A program made the translations under genes and the position numbers. The notes under the pieces are model-generated. The model did no database searches. It saw only the letters and a program-made list of their open reading frames with translations, and was not told the DNA's origin. DNA of 32,868 bases from Lachnospiraceae bacterium (GTDB lineage: Bacteria; Bacillota; Clostridia; Lachnospirales; Lachnospiraceae), in assembly GCA_028692975.1 (NCBI GenBank), contig JAQUWF010000031.1, positions 1-32,868 on the forward strand, read 5' to 3'. Positions 31,717-32,868 of the stretch are shown piece by piece; the first letter of the stretch is position 1, and every line of letters starts with the position of its first letter.

Positions 31717-32196
31717 ATGAAAATAACCATACTGTCCGTAGGAAAAATCAAAGAAAAATATCTGCAGCAGGCTATCGCGGAATACACCAAGCGTCTGAGC
31801 CGCTACTGCAAACTGCAGATCATTCAGGTGGAGGACGAAAAGACACCGGATCACGCCAGCGAAAAGCAGGAGGATCAGATCAAAGGTACGGAAGCCGAAC
31901 GCCTGATGAAACACATCAAAGACAATGATTACGTCATAGCACTGGCCATTCAGGGTGATATGCTCACCTCCGAACAGCTGGCAGCAAAGATCAATCAATG
32001 CGGTATACAGGGGGAGAGCAGTCTGGTATTCGTCATCGGCGGATCCCTTGGACTTCATGAACAGGTATTGAAACGAGCCGATTACCAGCTTAGTTTTTCC
32101 AGAATGACCTTTCCTCACCAGCTTATGCGCGTCATACTGCTGGAACAGATATACCGTTCCTATCGAATCATAAAGGGTGAACCTTATCACAAATAA
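31717..32196 (+). CDS. rlmH: 23S rRNA (pseudouridine1915-N3)-methyltransferase RlmH
   Basis: SPOUT-class methyltransferase that methylates pseudouridine 1915 in 23S rRNA helix 69. The 159-residue length is exactly the family norm. The N-terminus MKITILSVGKIKEKYLQ, the AdoMet-knot motif FVIGGSLGLHEQVL and the C-terminal FSRMTFPHQLMRVILLEQIYRSYRI and GEPYHK are all present. ATG 31717 follows AAAGAGG. The next gene begins right after its stop. Confidence 0.97.
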   Translation: MKITILSVGKIKEKYLQQAIAEYTKRLSRYCKLQIIQVEDEKTPDHASEKQEDQIKGTEAERLMKHIKDNDYVIALAIQGDMLTSEQLAAKINQCGIQGESSLVFVIGGSLGLHEQVLKRADYQLSFSRMTFPHQLMRVILLEQIYRSYRIIKGEPYHK

Positions 32197-32208
32197 ATGG
32201 AGTTTATC

Positions 32209-32736
32209 ATGCAAGAAAAATTAGAAGCTTTTTTGACCAATTTTCCTGTTTACGAATACAGTTTTCTGGATGTAGACCAGATTACGTTTACTCAGCGGGT
32301 GCGCACCATATGCAGGGAGGAATGTGACCGTTACGGCTCCACATGGGCCTGTCCGCCTGGAGTGGGAAGTGTAGCCGCCTGTGAGGAAAAAAGCCGGCAG
32401 TATAAACATGCCCTGTTTTTTTCTACGATCTCTTCCTGCAAGGATGTGGTGGGCTTTGAGGCCATCCTTGAAACCAAGGCGGAACACGAAGCGATCACAC
32501 AAAAGATTTATGAATTCTGCAGACAGGGCGGCCGGGACTGCCTTATGCTGTCTTCAGAATCCTGCAATCTATGTGAATCCTGTACGTACCCGGATGCACC
32601 CTGCCGTCTGCCGGAAAAGATGCATCCCTGCATCGAAAGCTATGGCATCGTGGTATCCGCACTGACGGAACTGAGCCACATGGACTACTGTCTGGACGAG
32701 GAGCATATGCTGTGGTTTAGTCTACTTTTCTTTTAG
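32209..32736 (+). CDS. DUF2284 metal-binding protein
   Basis: A 175-residue protein of the DUF2284 family, named for predicted metal binding. Cysteines cluster in CREECDRYGSTWACPPG near the N-terminus and in CNLCESCTYPDAPCRLPEKMHPC near residues 110-135, the second resembling an iron-sulfur site. No function is known. The frame has an ATG directly abutting the rlmH stop (32197), but ATG 32209 has GGAG at 6 bases and is preferred. The C-terminus HMLWFSLLFF looks complete, so the adjacent insertion sequence has not truncated it. Confidence 0.85.
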   Translation: MQEKLEAFLTNFPVYEYSFLDVDQITFTQRVRTICREECDRYGSTWACPPGVGSVAACEEKSRQYKHALFFSTISSCKDVVGFEAILETKAEHEAITQKIYEFCRQGGRDCLMLSSESCNLCESCTYPDAPCRLPEKMHPCIESYGIVVSALTELSHMDYCLDEEHMLWFSLLFF

Positions 32737-32788
32737 AAATCATGTAACTGTTCAGTACCCCATTAGTCAAAAGTGATTTCTGGGGTAC
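32735..32788. repeat. interlocked inverted repeats at the IS edge
   Basis: AGAAATCA (32735-32742) is complementary to TGATTTCT (32774-32781), and GTACCCCA (32755-32762) to TGGGGTAC (32781-32788). The order A-B-A'-B' gives either two alternative hairpins or a pseudoknot. The region brackets the stop codon of the transposase fragment and may be the end of the mobile element. Confidence 0.5.
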
Positions 32789-32868
32789 CTGCTATTGCAT
32801 TTTGAATTGCTTTGTAAGCATTAATTCCATGCTTTTTTGCAGTTCCTACGTAGGACATAATTGTTAAG
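32763..32868 (-). mobile_element. C-terminal fragment of a probable IS transposase (IS66-like), cut by the window edge
   Basis: Read on the minus strand from 32867, a frame of 34 residues runs to a TAA at 32763-32765 and contains SYVGTAKKHGINAYKAIQ. This resembles the C-terminus of IS66-family transposases, which commonly end in a TAK-x-x-G-x-x-x-Y-like helix. The rest of the gene lies outside the window. The family assignment is from memory of the motif and is not certain; that it is a transposase tail is somewhat more likely than not. Confidence 0.45.

Overview
The window looks like a chromosomal segment of a low-to-moderate GC, anaerobic, spore-forming Firmicute, most likely a Lachnospiraceae-type Clostridium relative. 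Supporting points are strong AGGAGG-type ribosome binding sites, clostridial operon pairs (yicC-gmk-rpoZ-rimO-pgsA-cinA; rex-nnr-alr-mazF), an electron-bifurcating NfnAB pair and a Csp-like subtilase. No plasmid, phage or rRNA/tRNA signature is seen. The species cannot be named from sequence alone.

Layout. 1-1467: AT-rich pair, a 5'-truncated SatD-family gene and a DUF3307 membrane protein. 1527-4059: leuS with its own promoter and terminator. 4113-6171: AT-rich accessory block with a LytTR regulator plus DUF3021 membrane protein, an XRE regulator with two membrane segments, and a 51-bp in-phase tandem repeat. 6195-7984 (minus): rqcH (ribosome quality control), bracketed by the 51-bp array downstream and an 83-bp hairpin array (8005-8626) upstream. 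8693-13755: operon yicC-gmk-rpoZ-rimO-pgsA-cinA. 13757-16114 (minus): two small proteins, one of them Cys/Gly-rich, and a Csp-like S8 protease, diverging from an L,D-transpeptidase-fold gene (16200-16811). 16862-18769 (minus): ABC-F ATPase. 18885-22722: rex, nnr, alr and mazF. 22719-28209: CNNM/CBS protein, yebC, uppP and ftsK/spoIIIE. 28238-29338: a zinc-ribbon/TPR/chitobiase-C-like membrane protein. 29373-31651: nfnA-nfnB. 31717-32736: rlmH and a DUF2284 protein. The right edge cuts into the C-terminus of a probable IS transposase.

How the genes fit together. Most of the window is housekeeping. The information-processing genes are leuS, rqcH, yicC, rpoZ, rimO, ABC-F, yebC and rlmH. The envelope and lipid genes are pgsA, alr and uppP, and ftsK moves chromosomal DNA. 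A redox theme runs through rex (NADH sensing), nnr (NAD(P)HX repair) and nfnAB (NADH/ferredoxin/NADPH exchange). The most unusual DNA is the pair of structured tandem-repeat arrays on either side of rqcH. Their periods differ (51 and 83 bp) but they share a 14-nt core and a CCAAAA...TTTTGG stem design. I found no obvious multi-gene defence or biosynthetic system. The repeat-flanked rqcH locus, the antitoxin-less mazF and the putative spore-associated cluster at 13.7-16.8 kb are the best leads.
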